Shown here: in pieces, positions 46,412 to 57,499 of the stretch | Position numbering within the stretch: the stretch's first letter is position 1 | Layout of the letters: every line of letters starts with the position of its first letter | From: Macrothele yani | Taxonomy: Eukaryota; Arthropoda; Arachnida; Araneae; Macrothelidae | Assembly (NCBI GenBank): GCA_039090855.1 | Contig: CM076996.1 | Span: 47,644,469 to 47,708,468 of the forward strand | Direction of reading: 5' to 3' | DNA length: 64,000 bases | The notes under the pieces: model-generated | Databases searched by the model: none | The model's input: the letters and a program-made list of their open reading frames with translations, nothing else | What the model was told of the DNA's origin: nothing | Position numbers and translations under genes: made by a program

Positions 46412-46607
46412 GACCCCTGATCATTCGTCCGAAAGGGGTCCGGGTTCGAATCCCGGTGAGGCATGAATGTTGTGTTTGTCTTACGGCACTGGCTCTCTCC
46501 CTTCCCTGGAACCAGTGACCCTAAATTAGGGACGGGCGACTGCTTATAGCCCATTGAGTTGCTCACGGTGGTCGTTAAACCTCCAATCCAAAAAAAAAAA
46601 AAAAAAA
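46412..46607 (+). repeat. 5'-truncated tRNA-derived SINE
   Basis: Plus-strand copy of the main SINE. It starts within the tRNA-like head (CCCTGATCATTCGTCCG), so the A-box is missing, then GGGTTCGAATCCCGG (B-box), body, tail and an A run of about 19. GATGAC at 46406-46411 and 46608-46613 is a short target duplication. 5' truncation plus poly(A) points to LINE-driven insertion. Confidence 0.9.
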
Positions 46608-46613
46608 GATGAC

Positions 46614-47257
46614 TGGATCAGGGAGGAAAGTAGTACTACGCCAAGGGATTCGCAGCCGGGTGACCAGTTCCAATGCTATAGGAAGGCAGGGAAAATAATA
46701 CCTGCATGTTTCATGCGAGATTCAAACCCAACAGCGTGTGTCAGACAGAGATTAGCACTTTAGACGAAACAGCTCACACACTTCGAGCAAATCGTCTTTC
46801 TGGTGTATATCAATGCACAAAGAAAGCCTTTTCTCGATTACTTCTACTCTTATAACACCTGTTCCAAAACATAACTTTTACAAGGTCCAACCAGAGCACT
46901 TTCTTCGTTACTAGTCCTAGTAAATATTTAACATCTCTGACAGAGGAATCATTATGCGAAAATGCTTTGCAATAGATGCCAGTTACTTACAATTCCTAGT
47001 TTATCAATATTTCGATTTTTTGTTCTGGGCCATTTTACTAATTCCTTCATCGCATCATTTAAATTTTGAAGATATGTTTTAAGACCTAAACAATGAAGCA
47101 CAAGGTACATCACCACCTTAAGGGGGCCATGTAACTAAATGGTGCCAAATATTTTTACGCTGTCCAAACAGAAATAAATTTTCCCATAGCGGCCAGGTTT
47201 TACGAAAGCTGCAACACAATTATTTCGCCCTCTCTCATGTCAGCAGTACCGACAATA
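46614..47257. other. non-coding stretch with a degenerate tRNA-like segment
   Basis: On the minus strand around 46705-46780 a GGGTTTGAATCTC B-box-like motif follows an A-box-like TCGTCTAAAGTGC, and the flanking CATGAAACATGCAGG resembles a diverged SINE body. The remainder shows nothing recognisable. Confidence 0.35.
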
Positions 47258-47258
47258 T

Positions 47259-48330
47259 ACACCAATGACCCATTACATTATGACCACCCCCAGCATAGAG
47301 AAATGAGGTCGTAGCGCTGTGCCTGACCGGCTATATATGGTCGTCCCGTTGAGTGTGCTTGCAATTCTGACTCGTGCTGTTTGTTGTGTTGGTTGCATCC
47401 TTTGCAAGTGCAGTATGCCTCGGAGAAAAGTTCGGAAGCAATTCGAACATTTGGAGTAGTTCGAGAGGGGCCGCATCGTTGGGCTTCGGGAAGCGGGATG
47501 GTCTTATCGCCGTATTGCGCGCCATACCGGGCATGCTGATAACACCATAGCACGCTGTTGGCGGCAGTGGATAGAACGAGACACGCAGCAACGATAGAAC
47601 GAGGCACGCAGCGACGACATGAAGGGTCTGGCAGACCTAGATGAACCACGGGGAGAGAGGACCGACGGGTTGTCTGATATGCGCAAAGTGAACCAACAGC
47701 CACGCATTTCGGATATTCAGCGAGCAATGGTGCCCTCCATGCATCGTCCGATTAGTGCCAGCAGCATTGGCAGACGGCTGCACGACATAGGACTACACGC
47801 ACGCAGACAGTTACGAAGACTGCCCTTAACACCATTGCATCGTCGCCAAAGACTACAATGGTGTGCCAGACTGCCATGGATCCACTCCGAATGACAGCGG
47901 GTAATCTTCAGTGACGAGTCCCGCTTTCGTCTTCGTCCTACCTTTTCTAAACGCTCACTCCGGGGAAATTTTCCAACAGGACAACGCTCGTCCGCATACT
48001 GCTGCTGTCTCGAGAAATTGCCTTCAAGGCACTGACATTCTACCCTGGCTAGCCGCATCGTAAGACCTATCACCGATTGAAAATGTGTGGGATGCTTTTG
48101 GTCGCGCTATCCACACTCCACCCCTACCGCACAACCTTCAGGAACTACTTGAGAATAGTGAAGCTGCATGAGATGGCTTATCGCAGGACACCATTAGGAA
48201 CCTGTACAACTTCATGCCGAGACGTCTGGGACGCTGTGTGAGCAAACATGGCGGCCCAACGCCATACTGAGAGATACTACTTACTGGCTTTAGCTCAATA
48301 AATATTGCCCATATCAGTCTCAATGTTTAA
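47259..48330 (+). pseudogene. Tc1-like transposon with internally deleted transposase
   Basis: A left terminal region with TGACCCATTACATTATGACC (about 47265) precedes the start codon at 47415 (MPRRKVRKQFEHLE). Then a helix-turn-helix (GRIVGLREAGWSYRRIAR), a second helix region (SASSIGRRLHDIGLHARRQL), PLTPLHRRQRLQW and the first catalytic D in VIFSDESRF. Soon after, a deletion joins to FQQDNARPHTAAV-like sequence (read in another frame), then DLSPIENVWDAFG and the C-terminus GGPTPY with stop at 48268. Multiple stops; inactive. The right terminal repeat is not visible. Confidence 0.88.
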
Positions 48331-48448
48331 ACATTTCTTGTTCCTGGTAACCTTTACCTTCCTCCCGAATAGCATTGCAATCCGACACGTCCTTCTGGTG
48401 CAACTAGTTTTTTGACGATGAGGGTATTAAGCTGCCCCTTATTATATA

Positions 48449-49881
48449 CACTGGCGGAAAGTGAAAAAGAACACCAAGAAGGAATTGGCGGACGATCATG
48501 AAATTTACATATGTTTATGGGGTCGAGTTTACGTAGGTGTGATGTTAATTTCGGGACCAACCGGTGAGCGCCTACGCCACAGCATGGCATAATATGAACA
48601 TTATCGTCGGTGGTATTTAAGGAGTACGGCGAAGTGAATGTAATCAGTCGTCGGCGTACGGACACGTGCGAAGACCCTGAAGAAGCTGCAATGCCTGGAC
48701 ATGAAAGACATGTAGGATTTCAGCAGTTATCGGACTTTGAGCGAGGTCGTCTAGTCGGACTCCGCGAGGCCGGGTGGTCGTATCGTCGTATTGCGGAGCG
48801 AATTGGACGGGAAGTATCGGTGGTGGTACGATCGATGGTGGCGTAGATGGTCCGAGAAACATTCCCACACGAGAAGACGTGGAACCGGGAGTCACAGACG
48901 CACTGATGAGCGGACCGATCGGCGCATAAGAAGAGCGGCGTCGCCAAGCAGAACATCCACTACGACGCAAATCCGAGCTGCCGTTACACCTGAGGTGACT
49001 GTGCAAACAATCCGCAACCGTCAACTGGATGCAGGACTTCGTGCACGTGTGCCTCTGGCATGTGTACCTCTGACTCCAGCCCACCGTCAGGAACGGCTGC
49101 AGTGGTGTCGCCAACGTCTGCACTGGAGAACGCAACGGCGATCTGTCGTGTTCAGCGATGAAAGCAGATTCTGCTTTGGAGCCTCCGATGGCCGTATGCG
49201 TGTTCGCAGACGCACAGGAGAGCGTCTCCACCCTTCTTGCATCCGCCAGCGACACACAGCGCCTACACCTGGTCTCCTGGTGTGGAGAGCGATCAGCTAC
49301 CGCTGCCGTACACAACTAGTGTTTGTACCGGGTACGTTAAACAGCACCTCCTACATCAAAAACATCTATCAGCCCGTTGTTGTGCCATTTGTAAGGTCGG
49401 TCCATCGTGGTGTTTCCAGCAAGATAACACACGCCCACACACGGCACATGCAACGCAACATGCACTTCAGGGTGTGAGACAACTTCCATGGCCTGCGCGT
49501 TCACCGGATTTGTCCCCCATTGAGCACGTGTGAGATTTTATGGGACAACGACTTATCCGGTCTCCACGGCCAGCCACGACCATCCCCGATTTACGCGTCC
49601 AGGTTGAGGATGCTTGGAACTCAATACCCCAAACTTACATACAACATCTGTACGACAGACTCCATGCCAGAATTGCACAGTGTGACGCAGTTCATGGCGC
49701 TTGAACCTCGTACTAACCATGTTACATGGAAATGTTATTTTTCAGTTTACCAGCAAATACAGCTATATTTTGCCATAATGTTTTGATCACGTTTTCCTCT
49801 GTAATCCGTTATTATGCTGTATAAATTTCGTTGGTATCAGACGTCTCCTTCTTGGTGTTCTTTTTTCACTTTCCGCCAGTG
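48449..49881 (+). mobile_element. Tc1-like transposon with both terminal repeats
   Basis: The 35-bp inverted repeats begin CACTGGCGGAAAGTGAAAAA (48449) and end with the complement at 49881; they differ by a single A in a homopolymer. TA lies at both outer edges (48447-48448, 49882-49883). Length 1433 bp is typical for Tc1. This is structurally the best-preserved DNA transposon in the window, and inactive only because of coding frameshifts. Confidence 0.95.
48691..49702 (+). pseudogene. Tc1-like transposase of the 48449 element, frameshifted
   Basis: ATG at 48691 (MPGHERHVGFQQL), helix-turn-helix (GRLVGLREAGWSYRRIAERI), then a one-base frameshift near 48830. The middle frame carries VTVQTIRNRQLDAGLRARVP, LTPAHRQERLQWC and the first catalytic D in VVFSDESRF. 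A second frameshift near 49400 moves to the frame with FQQDNTRPHTAHA and SPDLSPIEHV. The second D and E are separated by 32 residues as read, against 34 in the copies at 21.4 and 59.1 kb. A stop follows EHV and the C-terminus continues in another frame (RPSPIYASRLRM). Confidence 0.9.
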
Positions 49882-50066
49882 TATTTATAATAAAGAACAG
49901 CCTTACAAGTATCTTCGCCAGATCCTCCTGCTACTAGTAAAGCTCGTATAAATTGCGGTAAAAATGGAGATGTTAACCACGGAAATTTTCTCCAAATCCA
50001 TCTGCAACTTGTAAGACTGCCTCTTATTATAAACTGCAGAAAAAAATCGAAATCGCGACCCCGGAA

Positions 50067-50103
50067 ATCTCATTCACGTTCGACATTTTAACGTGAATGA
50101 GAT
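50067..50103. repeat. perfect 14-bp inverted repeat
   Basis: ATCTCATTCACGTT (50067-50080), a 9-nt loop, then the exact complement (50090-50103). It sits against the 34-bp tandem repeat that follows. Confidence 0.9.
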
Positions 50104-50105
50104 TG

Positions 50106-50201
50106 ATTCTGCACATTCCAATTCTGTCACAATCATGAAATTCTGCACAGTCCAATTCGGTCACAATCATGAGATTCTGCACAGTCCAATTCTGTCAATT
50201 T
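50106..50201. repeat. 34-bp tandem repeat, about 2.8 units
   Basis: ATTCTGCACA-TCCAATTC-GTCACAATCATGA starts at 50106, 50140 and 50174 with one to three substitutions. Confidence 0.9.
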
Positions 50202-50619
50202 CACAGACACAAATCTGAACGGTCCCTAACTCGAAACGGTGGGGAGTTTTCCTGTGGAGGAGTTTTCCAATCTGGAAGAAATTACCAAATGTGGTGGACT
50301 TTTGCAGTACGGAAACTTTCCTGTAGAGGAATTTACCGGTTGTCGCATGGATTACGTTTCCGAAACGTTTCTGATTTTTCGGTCACATATCCAAATAAAC
50401 TTCTGGGAATATTAAAAATATATAAAAGTGCCTCAATAGTTATGAGGCCCACTCATTTAACGTTTCGTTTTAATCTGAGGTCTGAAATCTCAATCCATCC
50501 AAAAGCTCAGAAAAAACTTTGGTTCACATGTCTTTTTTGTGTATGCGGATTCGTCTCGAAACAGATTTTTTTTTACTGTAAAAAGAGAAATCTTTTCCGT
50601 AAGGCTCAGTTTACTTAAC

Positions 50620-50778
50620 ATTACAGTTCTTCACGCAAGTGAAGACTTAAATAATAACAGTTATCCTGCGGTGTTCCTAATATCTAATGTCACCAGTTTG
50701 ATACAGCCGATGGACCAGGGTGCTTTGGAGTGTTTAAAAAGAAAATATCAACGGAAGTTTGCTACAATAGTTACTTGA
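50620..50778 (+). pseudogene. pogo/Tigger-family transposase fragment
   Basis: The plus frame reads HASEDLNNNSYPAVFLISNV, then TSLIQPMDQGALECLKRKYQ, and stops at 50776. The block NVTSLIQPMDQG is diagnostic of the DDE domain of Tigger/jerky transposases (usual form PPNVTSLIQPMDQGV). The catalytic residues upstream are gone. A small fragment without visible ends. Confidence 0.88.
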
Positions 50779-51330
50779 GGCAAGAGGCGGAGCATGTAAG
50801 TACCCCGTGTTACCATTAGAAACAATTCTAAATAAATATTTAACTAGAATTTGTTAAATTCGGAAACAGTAATGTACGGTAAGAGTTATGTATGAAATCG
50901 CTCATTCCATATTGGCTTTCGAAAGATATCACGCGCCAGCCTGCCTCGTGAAGCAGCACATTTCACGGGCAAAGCATGCGTTAGCACTTTTCGCACTGAT
51001 GACAAAACACTGCCAGTTCTGTGGACTGTACCTGCGCACAAATCAAACGGGAAACCGAAAAGATGAGGGACAGCAGCCCATGCTGCTTTCTCTGAATGCC
51101 AATACTCGCTAGTTTGATAACGCAGCATTTCTTAAGTTGTGAATAACTTTTATTTCTTTTCAGTGTTTTTCGTGAGTTGTTTTACGAGCTACCCAGCGCA
51201 TGTAAACAAATGATTTAGTATTACTTAACGAATAAGTTTTATTTATTTCTACCGAAGGTGAGTCCCAAGTTTTGCAATATTTAGATCACTTTATGTTTTC
51301 AATCGCCTCTCCTTGACAAATGTCAACCCC
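50779..51330. other. non-coding stretch
   Basis: No gene recognised. Overlapping frames at 50886-51128 on both strands have no family motif. Confidence 0.35.
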
Positions 51331-51478
51331 GCCTTCTCGTGGTACATCCTGTTCCCACTAAAGGGGCTCTGACGACCACCAGTAGCGGTATAACTATACC
51401 ATCGGGATTAGAGGAAATGCTATCCCACACTCACCAACCCTCTTGGCCAGCGTGGTGAGTTATGGCCAAACCTCCAAA

Positions 51479-52860
51479 ATGACTTCACAACTTAAATCTT
51501 GGCCCACAGTCTCCGGCAGCTGGAATGTACCTGACCAAGGCAGCGGCCAGTGCGACATGAAAGCAGAGGGTGCTAAGAATCACCGGAGGACCGGACTAGG
51601 CTGCCATTTGATACTGACCTTGGCTACTTACAACGGACGCTCCCTGTCTTCTGATTCAAGGTTTCTTGAATTGGAAGAGGAACTACAAAGGATCAAGTGG
51701 GACATCGTCGGGCTAACTGAGGTAAGGAGAAAAGGAGATCTCATTGAAATGAAAAGTGGACATCTCTTCTATTATCGTGGGACAGATACTGGCAGAACTA
51801 GTGGTGTTGGATTTATAATAAACAAGAAACTGAAGGATAAAGTTAGAGAAGTTGAAAGTTCCTCTGGCAGAGCTGCAGGACTCGTTATCCAACTCTCGAG
51901 AAGATACCGGGCCCAGATTATTCAAGCTTATGCACCCACCACAAGTCACCCTGAAGAAGAAACTGAAGAATTTTACGAGGAAATTCGGAATCTAAATAAC
52001 AAAGGCAAACAGCACTTGAAGATCATTATGGGTGATTTCAATGCAAAAGCAGGGCAACAGCAACAGAATGAAACTTCGGTTAGTAAATTCGGTTAGGGGA
52101 ACAGAAATCAACGTGGAAATACTCTCGTAGAATTTGCAGAAGCAGAAAGGTTTTTCATCATGAACTCCTTTTTCAAGAAAAAGCCACACAGGAAATGGGC
52201 ATGGAGACATCCGAATGGGACGACAAGTGAAATTGATTTTATTATGTGCAACAAAAAATTCGTCATCGGAAACTGCAGTGTGCTAAACAAGTTCAACACA
52301 GGTAGTGACCATAGATTGGTGAGATGTAAGATGCACCTCAACACTAAACTCGAACGTGGCAAACCCATAGGACAAACAAAATGTATTGGCATAACCAACC
52401 TGAAAAAACACCATAATACCTTTAAGTTGGAACTGAGGAACAGATTCTCTGCTTTAGAAGGCCTAACATCGGAAGAAGTTGATATTTCTGAAGTTAACAG
52501 AGAACTCACCAAGGCTGTTATGGAAACAGCAATAAAAATAGGTGGTACTAAGAACAAGTTATATATGAAGAAAATTTCAGGAAAAACAAAAATGTTGATG
52601 CAAAAGGGAAGAGAGATGAGGACAAATAAAAACGTAACTTCCAACGTGGAATATATAGAGCTATGCAAGACAGTGCGAAAAGGTATCACTTAAGACATAA
52701 GGAAATTCAATTGTGAACTAGTGAGGAAAGCAATTGAAAACAACTAGAGCGTGAAGAGAGCAAAAGGACATCTCAGTAAGGGAAGAAAACAGATTATGGC
52801 TCTGAAAAAGAAGATGGGACTGTAACAAGAAATAGAAGCGAAATTTTGACAAGGGTGGAA
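51479..52860 (+). pseudogene. RTE ORF, APE endonuclease half
   Basis: Begins MTSQLKSWPT at 51479. Motifs of the APE-type endonuclease appear in order: LATYNGRSL, WDIVGLTEVRRKGD (catalytic E), GVGFIINKKL, YAPT, IIMGDFNAK, WAWRHPNGTTSEIDFIMC and GSDHRLVRCKM (SDH motif). The frame stays the same through an in-frame TAG at 52094 and TAA at 52691. This domain nicks target DNA to prime reverse transcription. Confidence 0.92.
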
Positions 52861-54596
52861 GATTTCCATTCAAAACTATATGAAAGGGATTATACATCTA
52901 TTCCAAACATTACGGCAGGTACCAGTGCCAAGGTCCCTCCAATTCTTCCTGCAGAAGTTACATATGCAATTAAGAACATGAAACGGGGAAGAGCTCCAGG
53001 AGAAGATGGAATTACCGTGGGCATTATAGAAGAAGCAAGTGGAGAAATTGAAACTACATTCGCCCAAGTTTTCACCATATGTCTTAATGAAAGGAAGATT
53101 CCTGAGGATTGGAACAATGCTACAGTGATCTTGCTCCATAAAAAAGGTGACATTGAGGATCTCAGGAACTACAGGCCCATCAGCCTCTTTTCAGTGGTTT
53201 ATAAAATCTTCACTAAGGTTCTTTCACATCGCTTGAAGGTAACACTAGACATAGCCCAACCAAGAAAACAAGCTGGATTCAGTAGTAACCACAGCACTAT
53301 AGATCATATCCATGTACTGGGAGAACTAATTGAAAGAACAAGAGAATATGAACTCCCATTATGCATGGCTTTTATTGACTATGAAAAGGCCTTCGATTCC
53401 CTGAAACCATCAGCAGTAACAATGGTTTTGAAATCCTGCGGTATTGAAGATACATACATTAGCATTATGATAACATCTATGAAAATGCAAGTGCAAAGGT
53501 TCGGATATTTGAGAATACAGCACAAATAAGAATTGGAAAGGGAGTGAGACAAGGTGACACTATATCTCTCAAGTTCTTTAACGCCACATTGCAAAATGTC
53601 TTTCAATAATTGAACTGGGAAAACAAAGGAATAAAGATTAAAGGAGATTATCTAACTCACCTTCGTTTTGCTGATGACGTAGTCATCTTTGCAACTACCC
53701 CTTCAGAGCTGCAGATTATGATCCAAGAACTTGCTGACAAGAGTAAAGAAGTGCAAAGGTTCGGATATTTGAGAATACAGCACAAATAAGAATTGGAAAG
53801 GGAGTGAGACAAGGTGACACTATATCTCTCAAGTTCTTTAACGCCACATTGCAAAACGTCTTTCAATAATTGAACTGGGAAAACAAAGGAATAAAGATTA
53901 AAGGAGATTATCTAACTCACCTTCGTTTTGCTGATGACGTAGTCATCTTTGCAACTACCCCTTCAGAGCTGCAGATTATGATCCAAGAACTTGCTGACAA
54001 GAGTAAAGAAGTGGGAATAAAAATGAACTTTCAGAAAACAAAAGTGATGTACAATGCTTTTACAAGAAACGAAAATTTACCGATTGATGGAGAAAAGCTT
54101 GAGACAACCGATTCCTACATTTATCTTGGGCAGCAGATATTGAGTGAGGGTCACATTGATGAAGAAATTAATCGGCGTATAAAACTTGGATGGAGAGCTT
54201 TTGGAAGAAACATTACAATTTTTAAGAGCAGTATGTATGCCATTATGTCTCAAAAGAAAAGTGTTTAATCAATGCATCCTGCCAGTGCTTTAGACTGCAG
54301 ACAACTCAAAGAGCATAGAGAGATGCATGCTTGGTGCAACCAGGAAAAATAAGAAGAGGAACTTTTGGATAAAGAAAATGACAGGAGTGGACGACATCAT
54401 GACCAGAGTGAAATCACTGAAATGGCAACGGGCTGGACATGTTGCCAGAAGAACGGACCACCGATGGACAACCGAACTTTTAGACTATATTCCGAGGGAC
54501 AGGAAAAGACCCAGAAGAAGACCCCATGGGAGATGCAAGGATGAAATTCGAAAGTATGCTGGAGTGACATGGAGGAGACAGGCCCAAAACAGATAA
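52846..54596 (+). pseudogene. RTE ORF, reverse-transcriptase half
   Basis: After a frameshift: MKRGRAPGEDGITVGII, LLHKKGDIEDLRNYRPISLF, YKIFTKVLSHRL, QAGFSSNHSTIDHI, AFIDYEKAFDSL (catalytic D), VRQGDTISLKFF and FADDVVIF (catalytic DD, present twice because of the duplication, at 53670 and 53930). The connection region follows (YIYLGQQILSEGHID, AFGRN), then a C-terminal block with GHVARRTDHRWTTELLDY and DEIRKYAGVTWRR. Frame changes at about 53530, 54270 and 54320. Confidence 0.92.
53491..54010 (+). repeat. 260-bp tandem duplication inside the RT domain
   Basis: Units 53491-53750 and 53751-54010 differ at about one position. The period is not a multiple of three, so it also breaks the frame. 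It duplicates the catalytic FADDV segment. Near identity means the duplication is recent relative to other damage. Confidence 0.97.
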
Positions 54597-54656
54597 TTGT
54601 GGAATAAATTTGGGGAGACCTTCATCCAGCAGTGGATTGATAATGGTTGATGATGT

Positions 54657-55600
54657 CTTCATACGTACCTTTACGACGAAAGCTGACTGGCATTCAAAGT
54701 ATAGGCCATTGTGTTGCACCGTCTTTAGTCATCTGTCTGCCAGTTCTTCGATTCCGCGGCGGTACCAGTTTGCGTTGATGGTCCAACCGTCTGGAACAAA
54801 TTTGAAATGGATTACCCCCTCGAAATTCCACCAGACGCAGAGCATCACCTTGTGCTGCACCCATGTTTGGCAACAGGTTCAGGAAACTGGCCCGTGCTCA
54901 ACCACTGCCGTTGTGTGTTAGGATTACGGAAATAGACCCACTTTTCATTGCATGTAACAATTATGTTGATGAAACGCACTTCGCGCGGGTTTTCTAGGAG
55001 TTTTGTGCACACTTCCACTCGGCGGTTTGCTTCAGCTGGCTTCAGTTCGTGAAGGAAAATGCCGTAGCTCCTACAGACCTTGCCGAGGTCCTGAAGGTGA
55101 CGAACCACGATGGTCTGTAATATGCCCAGCTCGCCTGATAATCTCCGAGTGCTGGTTGTCGGATTTGCCTCTACGGCCTGGCGCACGGCCTCCGAATCCA
55201 CGATTCGCGGCCAAAATGACCTTGGCTGATTGTCTTGGTTTCTGTCACCTGAGCGAAATTTCCTGAACCATCTGGTTGCGGTGCTGTGGTCCACGGAACC
55301 TTCCCCTTTCGCATGACAAATGTTTCGTGTTGCTTGAGCAGGGTAATGGCCGAGTTCAAACTCGTAAAGCAAATGTTCCCTAATTGGCCGGTTGTGGCTG
55401 TTCATCTTTTAGGCGTCCCAACCACAGAAAGAACGACGACATGAAAGGCTGTTCACAGTAACGACTACCACTTTATATCCCTTTCGACTGACTGCAGTGC
55501 GCGACTTGAACGAGTTTAAACACGTGACATACTAGCCGCAGCCCATTCGTTTGTGCAAATATTGCAAAACTTTCGACTCGTCCTCTGTATCTTCAAGCTG
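54657..55600 (-). pseudogene. mariner-family transposon, truncated at its 3' part
   Basis: The start codon is at 55405 (MNSHNRPIREHLLYEFELGH). Features: helix-turn-helix with TRNICHAKGEGSVDHSTATR and WFRKFRSGDRN, RRLSGELGI, VVRHLQDLGKV, the first catalytic D replaced in TCNEKWVYF (usual GDEKWV), then MLCVWWNFEGVIHF and LADR before sequence ends at the RTE junction (54656). The second half of the catalytic domain is missing. The 5' untranslated region and probable terminal repeat lie at 55406-55600 (GAGGACGAGTCGAAAGTTTT on the minus strand). Confidence 0.9.
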
Positions 55601-55950
55601 CGTATCCATTAATCAGAATGAACAGCAGAGCTGCGTCGAACCCTTCGAATATTAGTGGCATGATTGAGTGTGCACTTGTGCTTACGTGTTTGATGAATTT
55701 TCACTTTTCTGCCAGAAATTATGACGAAGAAAAGGAAATAACTGAGAAAGACAGAACCAAGCCTTGGCTAAAATCATTAAGAAAAATATAAAAATGTAGT
55801 CAGCTACTTTTCAGGATCCTCAGTATTTCGTGGCTATTTGGATGCGAAAAGCGAACAGACTTTATTGTTGGCCGTAACTTCTATTTTTCCAAAAGCAAAC
55901 GCTTTTACAAACAAGTTAGTAAAATCATGAAATACATTGATTAATATGAT

Positions 55951-56645
55951 ACGCTTTCCAACATACCAGAAATCATTACTGAAGTTATTACTCAAGTTAT
56001 GAGGATAATGGATGTAGAATAAATCTCGCTCCTATGACCTGACCTTTGACATCATTTCGATGATATTCAACAGAACCGGTAAAGTATACCTCCGAAACAA
56101 CATGATAAAGTTTTGTCTCAATCGAACCATTTTTACGGACGTTATGACGCATAAGGGCATTCGAATGCATCCCGCTCTTATGTCCTGACCTTTGACCCCA
56201 CTTCACCCATTTTCAATAGGGTTCATCCCCAGGTGGTCCCCAACGACAAACTAAATTTTCATCGAAATCGAACGATATTTACGCAAGTTATGACGCATAA
56301 GGGCAATGGAATGCATTCAGCTCCTATGTCCTAACCTTTGACCCCACTTCACCCATTTTCCATGGGGTTCGTCCCCAGGTGGTCCCCTACCACATACTAA
56401 ACTTTCATTGAAATTGAACCATATTTACGCAAGTTATGATACATAAAGGCAATGGAATGGATCCCGCTCCTATGTCGTGACCTTCGACACCATTAACCCT
56501 ATTTTCAATAGGGTTCGTCCCCAGGTAGTCCCCTACCACATACTAAAATTTCATCGAAATCAAACCATTTTTACGCGAGTTATCGTGCGGACAGACGGAC
56601 AAAGTTGGAGCACATACGCTTCTTCAACCTACGGTTGGAAAGCGT
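55951..56645 (-). repeat. dispersed element with internal tandem units, copy 2
   Basis: Inverted second copy of 2719-3406 with the same ACGCTTTCCAAC ends. It contains about four clearer units of roughly 130 bp, each with CCTATGTC-TGACCTTTGACCCC-type, CCATTTTC-ATGGGGTTC and TTACGCAAGTTATGA blocks (for example around 56160, 56300, 56440). The flank at 55914-55950 also matches the flank of copy 1. Confidence 0.8.
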
Positions 56646-56870
56646 AAAAAATGGTGTGCATCGTTTACACGGTTTCAAAGTCTCAAAACTACGCCAGGAA
56701 ATATCTTTCGGGCATGTTAATATCCGTAGCTGATTTGTTTCAGTTTGAAAAAAATCGAATTAAAAGTTTAATAATCAGCATTTAATAAAAAAAAATACTC
56801 CCTTACTAAAAAATGTTCAATCCTCCTTTACTTTAAAAAAAATGTTTGACACCGACCTAATCACTTTGGA

Positions 56871-57266
56871 GTTAAAACCAGAAATATTTTATCCTTAATT
56901 AAAAATGACCGCGATCCGGTAAAGTCTGACTCTAAGTGTGGTGTCTACATTATTCATTTACAAGCTGCAGACACCGATGAACCACCTGAAGTATACATTG
57001 GATCTACAAAACGGAACTTAAACACGAGAATTAGTGAACATGTCTATAATCTAAAGGCAGCCTACATACCTACTGCTCTTTCAAGACTTACTCTTGACAG
57101 ATCATACTTCCTCCTATGGAAAGGCTCTTCTATACTTGCAACATCTCAAAACAGTGCTCTCTTACAGTTCACCGAAAGTCTATACATCTATCATTAAGGT
57201 ACTTCTTCTTGTAATGACAATAATCTTTCATACATTCCAACCCCCTGGAAGCTCCCTACTTTGTAA
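56871..57266 (+). pseudogene. Penelope-like element, GIY-YIG endonuclease domain
   Basis: Penelope-like retroelements carry a C-terminal GIY-YIG nuclease. The frame reads IKNDRDPVKSDSKCGVYIIH, PPEVYIGSTKRNLNTRISEH, LTLDRSYFLLWKGSSIL and QFTESLYIY, a single TAA (57195), then SSCNDNNLSYIPTPWK and a final TAA at 57264. GVY-x(n)-YIG and the R/E residues of the nuclease are visible. The reverse-transcriptase part is not detectable upstream, so the copy is 5'-truncated. Confidence 0.85.
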
Positions 57267-57436
57267 GTTTCCTCAAGATCACCTGGGAAACTCCCTCCCT
57301 CTAATAAATAATGACTCTTAACTAGAATTATAGACTAACGTCATATGATGACGTGTGTCATTTCCTACGTCATCACAATGACTTACATCAAGCATATATA
57401 AACTCGTTACTGTCCACCTTGTAATTTAGTTCACAT

Positions 57437-57472
57437 TTCAAGATGGACCCACTGTGGGTTCGAAAGGTCTCG
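57437..57472 (+). ncRNA. degenerate hammerhead-like motif downstream of Penelope
   Basis: GATG, then a stem of GACCCA with TGGGTTC around CTG, then GAAA. This is the hammerhead order with changes in the first core box (CAAGATGG instead of CTGATGA). Its place 170 bp after the GIY-YIG frame fits a Penelope terminal repeat. Confidence 0.4.
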
Positions 57473-57499
57473 TGTTCATTTGTATTTTTATGCCTTTTT

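Larger units (their letters stand above)
51335..54656 (+). mobile_element. near full-length RTE-type LINE
   Basis: A 5' leader (51335-51478) precedes the single long coding region, which ends in the terminal block GAGACCTTCATCCAGCAGTG (54618) and a short TTGATGATG tail. It encodes an APE endonuclease, reverse transcriptase and a C-terminal RTE-specific region. The coding sequence has stops (52094, 52691), a frameshift near 52850 and a 260-bp duplication. It is the longest member of the family that also left fragments at 23970, 32683, 35809 and 41970. Its 3' end touches a truncated mariner. Confidence 0.92.

Noticed and set aside
48891..49315. Long minus-strand open frames (48644-49315).
   Set aside because: They are shadows of the Tc1 transposase on the plus strand.
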